Source: Streptomyces sp. NRRL WC-3605
Lineage (GTDB): Bacteria; Actinomycetota; Actinomycetes; Streptomycetales; Streptomycetaceae
DNA: 64,000 bases
Direction of reading: 5' to 3'
Assembly: GCF_001509795.1 (NCBI RefSeq)
Contig: NZ_LLZN01000091.1
Location: 62,001-126,000, forward strand
Made by a program: the position numbers and the translations under genes. The first letter of the stretch is position 1. Each line of letters opens with the position of its first letter. Shown here in pieces: positions 8,706 to 16,930 of the stretch. The notes under the pieces are model-generated. The model ran no database searches and was not told the origin of the DNA. It saw only the letters and a list, made by a program, of their open reading frames with translations.

Positions 8706-9413
8706 ATGAACTCCCGTCAGCGCCGCGGCGTGATACTCCTGCTCCTGTCCGTCCTGTGCGCCCTCGGCGCCTTCGCCGGCGTGCTGTCCGTCATCAGCGA
8801 CGTGAAGTCCAAGGTCGGCCCGGAGGTCACCGCCTACCGGCTCGCCCGGGACGTGGCCCCCTACACCCCGCTCGGCGCGGCCCAGTTCGAGAAGGTCGAG
8901 ATGCCCGAGCGGTGGCTGTCGCCGAACGCCGTCACCGACCTGAGCGACATCCGCGGCAAGATCGCCGTCACCACGCTCAAGGAGGGCTCCCTCCTCCAGA
9001 GCGACATGATCGTCGACCAGCCCGCCCTGAAGGCGGACGAGCAGGAACTCGCCATCATGATCGACGCGGCGACCGGCGTCGCCGGGAAGATCACCCCCGG
9101 CTCCACGGTCAACGTCTACGCCACCTTCAAGGGCGAACGCGACGGCGCCCCGGACCAGTCCAAGCTCATCGTGGCCAACGCCCGCGTCATCGACGTCGGC
9201 GACCTGACCTCGCTGGAACCCGACCGCGACGACCGGAACCGCCGAACCGTCGAGGCCGTCCCCATCACGTTCGCGCTCAGGACCGTGGACGCCCAGCGCA
9301 TCACCTACGCCGAGTCGTTCGCCGACGAGGTGCGGCTCGCGCTGGTGGCGCCCGGTGCCGCCTCCGACGTCGCCCCGTCGGACCGCACGTACGAACTCGC
9401 CAAGGACAAGTGA
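8706..9413 (+). CDS. cpaB: Flp pilus assembly protein CpaB/RcpC-like
   Basis: Membrane-anchored Tad pilus component of 235 residues. A single N-terminal helix (about residues 9-30) is followed by a SAF/beta-clip domain (residues 45-110: AYRLARDVAPYTPLGAAQFE to KEGSLLQSDMI) and the RcpC-type domain (residues 115-235). CpaB/RcpC proteins in other bacteria are cell-envelope parts of the pilus channel. In a Gram-positive this copy presumably sits on the outer face of the membrane. The start at 8706 is the only ATG before the membrane helix. The next gene begins ten bases after its stop, consistent with one operon. Confidence 0.85.
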   Translation: MNSRQRRGVILLLLSVLCALGAFAGVLSVISDVKSKVGPEVTAYRLARDVAPYTPLGAAQFEKVEMPERWLSPNAVTDLSDIRGKIAVTTLKEGSLLQSDMIVDQPALKADEQELAIMIDAATGVAGKITPGSTVNVYATFKGERDGAPDQSKLIVANARVIDVGDLTSLEPDRDDRNRRTVEAVPITFALRTVDAQRITYAESFADEVRLALVAPGAASDVAPSDRTYELAKDK

Positions 9414-9422
9414 GAGGCCCCC

Positions 9423-10706
9423 ATGCCCACGAGGATCCTCCCGGCCGTCGGCGACGCGGACGCGGTCCGTTCCCTCACCAGCCTGCTCAGCCAGCTTCCC
9501 GACGCCGAGCCGGTCGCCCCCGTCACCGACTCCACCCAGCTCGTCGACACCCTCGCCCGCCTCGCCGCCGAGTCCGTCGACGAACTGCCCGAGGTCGTCG
9601 TCGTCCACGAACGCATCGGCCCCGTCCCGGCCCTGGAGCTGATCCGCGAGGTAGCCCTGCGCTTCCCGGCCGTCGGCGTCGTCCTCGTCACCTCCGACGC
9701 GAGCCCCGGCCTCTTCCAGGCCGCCATGGACCACGGCGCCCGCGGCCTGGTCGCGCTGCCCCTGCACTACGAGGAACTCGCCAGCCGCGTCAACGCCGTC
9801 GCCCAGTGGTCGGTCGGCGTACGACGGCACCTGGGCGCCGGACCCGACGTGTTCGGCGGAGCAGGCGGCACCGTCGTCACGGTCAGCGGCGCAAAGGGCG
9901 GCGTGGGCGCGACCCTCACCGCCATCCAGCTCGCCCTCGCCGCACAGGCGTCCGGCCGCAGCACCGCCCTGCTCGACATGGACCTCCAGACCGGTGACAT
10001 CGCCTCCTACCTGGACATCCAGTTCCGCCGCTCGGTCGCCGACCTCGCCGCCATCACCGACATCTCGCCGCGCGTCCTCGCCGACGCGGTGTTCCGGCAC
10101 GACACCGGCGTCGCCCTGCTCCTCGCCCCCGGCGACGGTGAGCGCGGCGAGGAGGTCACCGACACGGCCGCCCGGCACATCGTCGGCGCGCTGCGCTCCC
10201 GCTACGAGGTGGTCGTCGTCGACTGCGGCGCCCAGCTCAGCGGCGCCGGCGCCGCCGCCGTGGAGGCGGCCGACACCGCGCTCCTCGTCACCACCCCCGA
10301 CGTGGTCGCGGTGCGCGGCGCCAAGCGGGCCGTCCGGATGTGGGACCGCCTGCAGATCCGCAAGGCCGAGGAGACGACGATCGTCGTCAACCGGCACACC
10401 CGGTCCGCGGAGATCCAGCCCGCCCTGATCCAGCGCATCACCGGCACCGCGGTCGCCGCCACCGCCGTCCCGGCCAACTTCAAGGAGCTGCAGGGCGCCG
10501 TCGACGCCGGCCGGGTGCACGAACTGGACGCCAAGTCGACCGTCAAGCAGGCCCTGTGGGCCCTCGCGGGCGAACTGGGCCTGGTCGCGGGCACCGAGAG
10601 CGCCGCCCCCCGGCGCGGCGGACGGGCCCGGGGCGGGGAGCGGGCCGCCCGGGGTGGGGAGCGGCCCGCGGTGACGTTCCGGCGGCGCAAGGAGATAGGG
10701 CGGTGA
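9423..10706 (+). CDS. CpaE/TadZ-like pilus localisation ATPase
   Basis: ParA/MinD-type ATPase of 427 residues. Residues 1-130 form a receiver-like N-terminal domain without an obvious phosphorylation site. The ATPase domain begins near 148 with the deviant Walker A motif SGAKGGVGATLTA (residues 155-167), and LLDMDLQTGDIASYLD follows. CpaE/TadZ proteins direct the pilus machine to its site in the cell. The last 35 residues are glycine/arginine-rich. Its stop overlaps the next GTG start (GTGA), indicating translational coupling to the first TadE-like gene. Confidence 0.88.
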   Translation: MPTRILPAVGDADAVRSLTSLLSQLPDAEPVAPVTDSTQLVDTLARLAAESVDELPEVVVVHERIGPVPALELIREVALRFPAVGVVLVTSDASPGLFQAAMDHGARGLVALPLHYEELASRVNAVAQWSVGVRRHLGAGPDVFGGAGGTVVTVSGAKGGVGATLTAIQLALAAQASGRSTALLDMDLQTGDIASYLDIQFRRSVADLAAITDISPRVLADAVFRHDTGVALLLAPGDGERGEEVTDTAARHIVGALRSRYEVVVVDCGAQLSGAGAAAVEAADTALLVTTPDVVAVRGAKRAVRMWDRLQIRKAEETTIVVNRHTRSAEIQPALIQRITGTAVAATAVPANFKELQGAVDAGRVHELDAKSTVKQALWALAGELGLVAGTESAAPRRGGRARGGERAARGGERPAVTFRRRKEIGR

Positions 10707-11080
10707 GGCGGCGGCGGGGGGACCGCGGGCAGGTCGCGATCGAGTTCCTCGGAATGACACCGCTGATCCTGCTGACGCTGGTGCTGCTGTGGCAGTGCGT
10801 CCTGGTCGGATACACGTACACGCTCGCCGGGCACGCCGCCGACGAGGCGGCGAGGGCGGGGACGGCCGCGGACCCCGGGGCCCGGCTCGCCGCGTGCCAG
10901 GAGGCCGGCCTCGCGGACCTGCCGGGCGCCTGGACCGGCGAGGTGGAATGCGGCACCGGCGGAGGGCTGGTGACGGCCGACGTGCACCTCGAGGTGCCCG
11001 TCCTCTTCCCCGGCTCCATCGGGTTCCCGTTCACGGTCGACGGCCACGCCGGGGCCGTCGAGGAGGAGGGGAGGGACTGA
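10703..11080 (+). CDS. TadE-like pseudopilin (first copy)
   Basis: Minor pilin-like protein of 125 residues starting at a GTG that overlaps the preceding stop codon. The N-terminus VRRRRGDRG is followed by QVAIEFLG and a hydrophobic helix. Cleavage after glycine 9 would leave glutamate at position +5, the signature of class III prepilins processed by a TadV/CpaA-type peptidase. The rest holds two cysteines (ACQEAG, VECGTG) that could form a disulfide. TadE proteins are assembly or initiation subunits of the Flp pilus. A second TadE-like gene follows after one base. Confidence 0.82.
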   Translation: MRRRRGDRGQVAIEFLGMTPLILLTLVLLWQCVLVGYTYTLAGHAADEAARAGTAADPGARLAACQEAGLADLPGAWTGEVECGTGGGLVTADVHLEVPVLFPGSIGFPFTVDGHAGAVEEEGRD

Positions 11081-11081
11081 G

Positions 11082-11432
11082 ATGGCGTACGGCAGGAAGC
11101 ACCGCGACCGCGGCCAGGTCGCCCTGGAGTACCTCGGGTTCGTCCCCCTGCTGATCCTCGTCGCCCTCGCCGGCATCCAGCTCGGCCTGATCGCCTACGC
11201 CGCCCAGCAGGCCGGCACCGCGGCCCGGGCCGGGGCGCGCGCCGCCTCCCTCGACGAGAGCGCGCAGGCGGCCTGCTCCGCCGCGGTCAGCGAATGGCTG
11301 GAGGTCAGCTGCCCGCCCGTCGTGGGCGGCGACGAGGTCTCCGTCACCGCGACGGTGCAGATCCCGTCGATCGTCCCCGGCTGGGACTTCGACCCCGCCG
11401 AGAAGACCGCGATCATGCCGCTCGACCACTGA
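11082..11432 (+). CDS. TadE-like pseudopilin (second copy)
   Basis: Protein of 116 residues with the same plan as its upstream neighbour. A basic leader ending at glycine 11 is followed by QVALEYLG with glutamate at +5 and tyrosine at +6, then a hydrophobic helix to about residue 35. Two cysteines (AACSAAVSEW, VSCPP) mirror the first copy. The two genes are separated by one base and are probably translated together. They may be paralogues giving a TadE/TadF-like pair. Processing would require a prepilin peptidase that is not encoded in this window. Confidence 0.82.
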   Translation: MAYGRKHRDRGQVALEYLGFVPLLILVALAGIQLGLIAYAAQQAGTAARAGARAASLDESAQAACSAAVSEWLEVSCPPVVGGDEVSVTATVQIPSIVPGWDFDPAEKTAIMPLDH

Positions 11433-11444
11433 ACGAGGAACCCC

Positions 11445-12782
11445 ATGAGCCTGAGGTCACGCATCACCACCCCCGAGGAGAAGGGCGGCCGGGGCGAGGA
11501 CGGACACCTCGTCGCCACCTACCGCGCCAAGCTCCTTCAGGAGATCGACCTCGCGGAGATGAGCTCGCTGGCCGCGGCCGAGCGCCGGGCCCGCCTGGAG
11601 CGCGTGCTCGGCCACATCATCAGCCGCGAGGGCCCGGTGCTGTCCACGTCCGAGCGCGCCCAGCTGATCCGCCGGGTCGTCGACGAGGCGCTCGGCCTCG
11701 GCATCCTCGAACCGCTCCTGGAGGACGCGTCGATCACCGAGATCATGGTGAACGGCCCCGACGCGATCTTCGTCGAACGCGCGGGCCGCGTCGAGCAGCT
11801 GCCGCTGCGCTTCGCCTCCCACGACCAGCTGATGCAGACCATCGAGCGGATCGTCTCCACCGTCAACCGCCGCGTCGACGAGTCCAACCCGATGGTGGAC
11901 GCCCGGCTGCCGTCCGGCGAACGCGTCAACGTCATCATCCCGCCGCTCTCCCTCAGCGGGGCCACCCTCACCATCCGCCGCTTCCCGCGCTCCTTCACCC
12001 TGCACGAGATGACCGGCCTGGGCTCCCTCGACGAACCCATGGTGTTCCTGCTCGCCGGACTCGTGCAGGCCAAGTTCAACGTCATCGTCTCCGGCGCCAC
12101 CGGCACCGGGAAGACCACCCTGCTGAACGCCCTGTCCGGCCTGATCCCGTCCTCCGAGCGCATCATCACCATCGAGGACTCCGCCGAACTCCAGCTCCAG
12201 CAGGCCCATGTGATCCGCCTGGAGTCCCGCCCGCCCAACGTCGAGGGCAAGGGGCAGGTCACCATCCGCGACCTGGTCCGCAACTCCCTGCGGATGCGCC
12301 CCGACCGGATCGTCGTCGGCGAGGTGCGCGGCGGCGAGTCCCTCGACATGCTCCAGGCCATGTCGACCGGCCACGACGGCTCGCTGGCCACCGTGCACGC
12401 CAACAGCGCCGAGGACGCCCTGATGCGGCTGAAGACCCTCGCGTCCATGTCCGAGGTCGCCGTCCCCTTCGAGGCGCTGCACGACCAGATCAACAGCGCC
12501 GTCGACGTCATCATCCAGCTGACCCGGTTCCCGGACGGCGCCCGCCGCATCACCGAGATCGCCGTCCTGGACAGCCACGGGGCGGAGCCGTACCGGCTGG
12601 TGACCGTGGCCCGGTTCAACGCCCAGCCCATGACGCCCGACGGCCGCGTCCACGGCGCCTTCGCCTGCTACCCGCTCCCGCGCCGCACCGCCGACCGCCT
12701 CTACATGGCGAACCAGCCGATCCCGCAGGCGTTCGGCGTCGCCGCGTCCCCGCTCGAGCTCGCCACCCGAGAGGCCAGGTAG
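11445..12782 (+). CDS. cpaF: CpaF/TadA-family secretion ATPase
   Basis: Hexameric type II/IV secretion ATPase of 445 residues that powers pilus assembly from the cytoplasm. The N-terminal domain contains the family phrase ITEIMVNGPD near residue 98. Walker A is SGATGTGKTTLLN (residues 216-228). The Asp box, Walker B (IVVGEVRGGES) and the His-box region (SLATVHANSAEDALMRL) are intact. No membrane segment is present, as expected. It lies 12 bases after the second TadE gene and 10 bases before tadB. All catalytic motifs visible are complete, so the locus appears to encode a working motor. Confidence 0.94.
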   Translation: MSLRSRITTPEEKGGRGEDGHLVATYRAKLLQEIDLAEMSSLAAAERRARLERVLGHIISREGPVLSTSERAQLIRRVVDEALGLGILEPLLEDASITEIMVNGPDAIFVERAGRVEQLPLRFASHDQLMQTIERIVSTVNRRVDESNPMVDARLPSGERVNVIIPPLSLSGATLTIRRFPRSFTLHEMTGLGSLDEPMVFLLAGLVQAKFNVIVSGATGTGKTTLLNALSGLIPSSERIITIEDSAELQLQQAHVIRLESRPPNVEGKGQVTIRDLVRNSLRMRPDRIVVGEVRGGESLDMLQAMSTGHDGSLATVHANSAEDALMRLKTLASMSEVAVPFEALHDQINSAVDVIIQLTRFPDGARRITEIAVLDSHGAEPYRLVTVARFNAQPMTPDGRVHGAFACYPLPRRTADRLYMANQPIPQAFGVAASPLELATREAR

Positions 12783-12792
12783 GACCCCGCCC

Positions 12793-13740
12793 ATGGACCT
12801 GCAGACCCGCATCACGCTCACCACCGGCATCGCGCTGCTGACCTGCGTCCTGGCCGTCCTGGGCGTCCAGGCGTACGCCGCCGGCCGGGCCCGCCGGCAG
12901 GCCCTGGTCGAGCGGCTGTCCGCGACCGGACAACTCACCGGCGCGGGCGGACGCCGGCGGCGCTTCCCCGGCCTGGACCGCCGGCTGCGCCGCACCCGCC
13001 TGGGCAGGCGCCTGGAGCTGCGGCTGGCCGCCACCGGCCTGGACGTCACCCCCGGCGAGTTCTTCGTGACCATGCTGGCCGTCGTGGCCGGTCTCTGGCT
13101 CGTCGGGCAGGCGGCCCTCGCCCCCTTCTTCGGGCCGATCGCCGGACTGCTCGGCGTGTGGGCCGCCGTCCAGTTCCTCAACTGGCAGCGGCAGAAACGC
13201 ATCGAGCGGTTCATCAACCAGCTCCCCGAACTCGCCCGCATCCTGGCCAACGCCGCCCACGCAGGCCTCGCCCTGCGCACCGCGATCGGCCTCGCCGCCG
13301 AGGAGCTGGAGGCCCCCGCCGGGGAGGAACTCGCCAAGGTCTCCCACCAACTCGCCCTCGGCGCCTCCATGGACGACGCGCTCGGCGAACTCGCCGAACG
13401 CCTCCCCTCCCGCGAACTCGTCGTCCTGGTCACCACGCTGGTGCTGTCCAACCGGGCCGGCGGCCAGGTCGTCAGCGCCCTGCGGAACCTCACCGAGACA
13501 CTGGAGGAACGCAAGGAGACCCGGCGCGAGGTCCGCACCCAGCTCTCCCAGGTCAGCATGACGTCGTACGCCGTCCCCGTGCTGGGCGTCGGATCGCTGT
13601 TCCTGATGAACGGCGTGAAGGACGGCGCCCTCGACCGCATGACCGGCAGCCCGCTCGGACAGGCCGCCGTCCTCGTGGCGTTCGGTCTGTACGCGCTCGG
13701 CTTCCTGCTGATCCGCCGCCTCTCACGGATCGACGTCTGA
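12793..13740 (+). CDS. tadB: TadB-like type II secretion F-domain inner-membrane platform protein
   Basis: Polytopic membrane protein of 315 residues. One helix lies at the N-terminus (about residues 10-28), two around 95-130, and two at the C-terminus (about 255-310). Between them is the T2SSF domain (QLPELARILANAAHAGLALR to ALRNLTETLEERKETRREV). TadB and TadC form the platform on which the CpaF motor acts. Size and order match other actinobacterial Tad loci. The gene begins ten bases after cpaF. Confidence 0.9.
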   Translation: MDLQTRITLTTGIALLTCVLAVLGVQAYAAGRARRQALVERLSATGQLTGAGGRRRRFPGLDRRLRRTRLGRRLELRLAATGLDVTPGEFFVTMLAVVAGLWLVGQAALAPFFGPIAGLLGVWAAVQFLNWQRQKRIERFINQLPELARILANAAHAGLALRTAIGLAAEELEAPAGEELAKVSHQLALGASMDDALGELAERLPSRELVVLVTTLVLSNRAGGQVVSALRNLTETLEERKETRREVRTQLSQVSMTSYAVPVLGVGSLFLMNGVKDGALDRMTGSPLGQAAVLVAFGLYALGFLLIRRLSRIDV

Positions 13741-13752
13741 GGGGGCCTCGCC

Positions 13753-14646
13753 ATGGGAATCGGACTTCTCCTCGCCACCGTCATGGCCCTCGCCGTCGCG
13801 GGCGTCTTCACGGGCATCCGCATGTACCGGGCGGAGACCAGACTGCCCGCCGACCTGGCGCTCGCGCTGGAGGTCGGCTCCACCCGCACCGGCGCCGTGG
13901 ACTCCCTCGTCGACCGCATGGGCATGCGCTACGCCCCGGCGGTACTGCGCCTCATGGGCCCCAAGCTGGTGGCCCGGTACCGCCGCAGGATCGACCTCGC
14001 GGGCAACCCCGGCGGCCTGACCCTCGACCGCTACGCGGCCCGGCGCGCCGTGTACGGCTTCCTCGGCGCGGTCGGCTTCCTCGTCTTCCTGCTGCGCGGA
14101 CAGGTGCTGGTCGCGCTGCTCCTGCTCGCGTTCGGCGCCTTCTGGACGGAGGTCGGCATCTGGTCGGCCATCCGGATCAGGAAGGACGAGATCGAACGGA
14201 CCCTGCCCGACTTCCTGGACGTCCTCGCCGTCGTGGTCAGCGCCGGCCTCGGCTTCCGCCAGGCCCTCGACCGCGTCGCCGGCCGCTACGAGGGCCCCTG
14301 GGCCGACGAACTGCGCATCACCCTGCGCCAGATGGACCTCGGCATGAGCCGCCGCCAGGCGTTCGCGGAGCTGCGCCGCAGGAACGACTCCGAGCAGGTG
14401 GCGATGTTCGTGACCGCGCTCCAGCAGGGCGAGGAGCTGGGCGCGCCGATCGTCGACACGCTGGTCGCCCTCGCCAAGGACATGCGCCGCACCGACGCGC
14501 AGAACGCCCGCCGCAAGGCCGCCCGCGCGGTGCCCAGGGCCACGCTGATGATCACCACCTTCATGGTGCCGGCGACGTTGATCCTGCTGGGCGCGGGCCT
14601 GCTGCTCGGGTCCGGCACGGACTTCGGGACGCTGACGGGGGAGTAG
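13753..14646 (+). CDS. tadC: TadC-like type II secretion F-domain inner-membrane platform protein
   Basis: Second platform protein, 297 residues. It has an N-terminal helix, a hydrophobic pair around residues 97-140, the T2SSF domain (ERTLPDFLDVLAVVVSAGLG to QQGEELGAPIVDTL), and a final hydrophobic segment (ATLILLGAGLLLGSG). It starts 12 bases after tadB with GAGGGGG upstream. It pairs with TadB as in other Tad systems. Nothing unusual is seen in its length or motifs. Confidence 0.9.
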   Translation: MGIGLLLATVMALAVAGVFTGIRMYRAETRLPADLALALEVGSTRTGAVDSLVDRMGMRYAPAVLRLMGPKLVARYRRRIDLAGNPGGLTLDRYAARRAVYGFLGAVGFLVFLLRGQVLVALLLLAFGAFWTEVGIWSAIRIRKDEIERTLPDFLDVLAVVVSAGLGFRQALDRVAGRYEGPWADELRITLRQMDLGMSRRQAFAELRRRNDSEQVAMFVTALQQGEELGAPIVDTLVALAKDMRRTDAQNARRKAARAVPRATLMITTFMVPATLILLGAGLLLGSGTDFGTLTGE

Positions 14647-14655
14647 GGGAGGCAC

Positions 14656-15369
14656 ATGACCGGCATTCCGGCGCACGAGACGCTGCGGATCGTGGTGGCG
14701 GACGACGACCCCGCGGCGCGGGCGCGCCTGGCCGCGCTGCTGTCCGGCCACGCCGGCCTGCGGATCGTGGCGGAGGCGGCCGACGCCCACGAGGCCCGCG
14801 AGGCGGCCCGCCGCCACCGTCCCGACGTGACGTTGCTGGACGCACACCTGCCGGTCCCGGACATAGCCCAACTGATCGCTGTGACCCCGGTATTGATGCT
14901 GACGCACGCCGAGGAACCGGAGACGGCCCGGGAGGCCCTGCGCCGAGGCGCCCGCGGCTACCTGCTGCACGGCGAGTTCACGGCGGACGAACTGGTCGCG
15001 GCCGTACGGGAGGTGAAGCGGGGCAGGACCCCGCTGACCCCCTCGGTCGCGACCCTGCTCGCGCAAGCAAACGCCGAACGGACCGCTCGCGCAGGCACTT
15101 TGACGGAACCGCTTTCGCAAGTGCAACCATCTGTGGCACAGTCGTCGTACCGGTCACGGTTCCGATTGAGCAGGAGGGAGGCGGAGATCATGGACCTCAT
15201 CGCGTCGGGCATGAACAACCAGCAGATCGCCGCCACCTGTTTCATCACCGAAAAGACGGTCAAGAACCACATCAACCGCATCTTCGCCAAACTTCACAGC
15301 ACCAACCGGGCGGAGGCCGCAGTCAAGTGGCGTGGTACGACGCCCGGTTCACCGTCAGGACGGAGCTGA
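14656..15369 (+). CDS. Orphan LuxR-type response regulator within the Tad locus
   Basis: Regulator of 237 residues with an N-terminal receiver domain and a C-terminal LuxR helix-turn-helix (about 170-232; LSRREAEIMDLIASGMNNQQ). The acidic pocket (D16-D18), the phospho-acceptor D62 (LLDAHLP) and T83 are present. The conserved lysine of the last switch strand is replaced by histidine (GYLLHGEF, H105). That change is common in receivers that work without ordinary phosphorylation. No kinase gene is adjacent. The position between tadC and the pilin gene suggests it controls pilus expression, but that is inference. The stop at 15369 is followed by 133 bases before flp, where a pilin promoter could lie. 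Confidence 0.85.
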   Translation: MTGIPAHETLRIVVADDDPAARARLAALLSGHAGLRIVAEAADAHEAREAARRHRPDVTLLDAHLPVPDIAQLIAVTPVLMLTHAEEPETAREALRRGARGYLLHGEFTADELVAAVREVKRGRTPLTPSVATLLAQANAERTARAGTLTEPLSQVQPSVAQSSYRSRFRLSRREAEIMDLIASGMNNQQIAATCFITEKTVKNHINRIFAKLHSTNRAEAAVKWRGTTPGSPSGRS

Positions 15370-15502
15370 GGGGCGATGACGCGACGACTGTTTTCGGTCA
15401 TGGCGTGGAATTGGGCCCAAGGGCCCTCTGGCGTTCCGGCCGTTCCCGCCTACGTTTCTCCCCAGAGCGCTCAACGATCGCCGTACACCGGAGGGGACCC
15501 CC

Positions 15503-15697
15503 ATGAGCAACTGGATCAACGCGACCACCGCGTACCTGCGCTCCCGCACCGCACGGGACGACAGGGGACAGACGGCGGTGGAGTACCTGGGCATCATCGC
15601 GGTGGTGGTGGCGATCGTGCTGGCGATCACGGGGACGGACATCGGGCAGACCATTTACGACGCCATCGTGGAGCAGATCGACGAGCTCACGGGATGA
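15503..15697 (+). CDS. flp: Flp-family major pilin
   Basis: Small prepilin of 64 residues, the likely main subunit of the pilus. The leader ends at glycine 22, and the processed protein would begin QTAVEYLGI with glutamate at +5 and tyrosine at +6, the classical Flp motif. A hydrophobic helix follows to about residue 45 and the tail is acidic. It has its own 133-base upstream gap with GGAGGGGA as ribosome binding site, fitting separate high-level expression. Its stop overlaps the ATG of the next gene. A prepilin peptidase must be supplied from outside this window. Confidence 0.92.
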   Translation: MSNWINATTAYLRSRTARDDRGQTAVEYLGIIAVVVAIVLAITGTDIGQTIYDAIVEQIDELTG

Positions 15698-16323
15698 GGC
15701 GGCGCCGCACGCCGGGCGACTCAGGGCAGGCCTTCCCCGTCTACATCACGGTGGTGGGGGGCCTGCTCTTTCTCGCGTTCGCCTACCTCGCCGTGGGGCA
15801 GGCCGGTGTGAACCGCAACGGCGCGCAGACGGCGGCCGACGCGGCGGCGCTGGCGGCGGCGCAGGAGACACGGGACCAACTCGCGGGGGACTGGCTGTCG
15901 GTCATCGACGATCCGGACAAATGGCTGGACATCCTCGAAGGTGACAGCGCGGTGTTCGACGGCTGTTTCCGCGCGTATGAGCTGGCCGAGCAGAATCGCG
16001 CCGACGTCGACGCCTGCGGCGCCTCGGGGCGGCTGGGCTACCGGGTCGACGTGACCGCCCAGGAGTCCGTGGGCGAATCCGTCGTACCTGGGACCGAGAA
16101 CTTCAACTCGACGGCTTCGGCCATAGCGGTGATCGAACCTCGCTGCTCGTTCGCCCTCCCCGACGAGGAGGGCGACGACGGTGACGGCGACGAGCCGCTT
16201 CCGCTGCCGCGACTCGACTGCGGTGACACGGACTGGGACCCGGACCCGGACGACCCGACCACTCTTCCGGACCCCGAGGACCTGTTCGACGTCCACCTGG
16301 CCGACGGAACGAACGACGAGTGA
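15694..16323 (+). CDS. TadG-like pilus-associated protein
   Basis: Protein of 209 residues whose ATG overlaps the flp stop (ATGA), so the two are probably translated together. The leader MRRRRTPGDSG and following QAFPVYITVVGG look like the pilin-type start, but position +5 is valine, not glutamate, so peptidase processing is doubtful. One hydrophobic helix (about 15-37) precedes an alanine-rich TadG-like stretch (QTAADAAALAAAQETRDQL). The C-terminus is very acidic and rich in D, E and P. TadG-type proteins anchor pili to the envelope. Assignment rests on the N-terminal third and context. Confidence 0.75.
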   Translation: MRRRRTPGDSGQAFPVYITVVGGLLFLAFAYLAVGQAGVNRNGAQTAADAAALAAAQETRDQLAGDWLSVIDDPDKWLDILEGDSAVFDGCFRAYELAEQNRADVDACGASGRLGYRVDVTAQESVGESVVPGTENFNSTASAIAVIEPRCSFALPDEEGDDGDGDEPLPLPRLDCGDTDWDPDPDDPTTLPDPEDLFDVHLADGTNDE

Positions 16324-16338
16324 CGAAGGAAGCAGGGC

Positions 16339-16923
16339 ATGAGCATGCGGTTCTCTACGAAGGCCGGTCGGGGGATGGTCGCGATGACCGTTGCGGCCGG
16401 GCTGGCACTCGGCGCGGTGGGCTGCGGAGGAGGCGGTGACGACGACGGCAAGAAGCCTCGTAGCCCCGCGTCGGCCTCCAAGGACACCGGCGGCTCCAAG
16501 CCGAGCACACAGGAGGGAACCGACGAACTCCTCGCAGAGCTCAAGGGTGAGGACGGGCTGATCCTCAGGATCACCTCGGTCCAGCGGGATTCGGGCGGAT
16601 TCCTCACCGTGAGCGGTGAGCTCAAGAACGACGGCGCCAAGCCGGCCCGCCTCTCGGCGCGCGCGTCGGGTGACGAGACGGAGATCGTCCGGCACGGGGC
16701 GTCGTTCGGCGGAGCCACACTCGTCGACTCCGGGAGCAAGAAGCGCTACTACGTCCTGCGGGACACCGACGGGCGTCCCCTGACCACGACCGGCGTGCCG
16801 CGCATCAAGGCCGGCGACTCCGTACCCGTGTTCATGCAGTTCCCGGCCCCGCCGGCCAGCACCGGCGAGGTGAGCCTCCAGCTCCCCACCTTCGCCTCCG
16901 CCACCATCCAGATCTCCGGATGA
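16339..16923 (+). CDS. Putative lipoprotein at the end of the Tad locus
   Basis: Protein of 194 residues with a lipoprotein signal: a basic start, a hydrophobic core, and AVGC with cysteine 29 followed by glycines and aspartates. The mature N-terminus is a low-complexity linker to about residue 60. Residues 70-194 form an all-beta domain (LILRITSVQRDSGGFLTVSG) of the kind seen in extracytoplasmic DUF-type proteins. It lies 15 bases after the TadG-like gene and 7 bases before the OmpA-family gene, so it belongs to the pilus operon. Function is unknown. Confidence 0.75.
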   Translation: MSMRFSTKAGRGMVAMTVAAGLALGAVGCGGGGDDDGKKPRSPASASKDTGGSKPSTQEGTDELLAELKGEDGLILRITSVQRDSGGFLTVSGELKNDGAKPARLSARASGDETEIVRHGASFGGATLVDSGSKKRYYVLRDTDGRPLTTTGVPRIKAGDSVPVFMQFPAPPASTGEVSLQLPTFASATIQISG

Positions 16924-16930
16924 GCCGCCC

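Noticed and set aside
11457..13925. 822-codon frame on the minus strand opposite the pilus genes
   Set aside because: It is antisense to cpaF, tadB and tadC, whose motifs are intact. In DNA this GC-rich long antisense frames are expected by chance.
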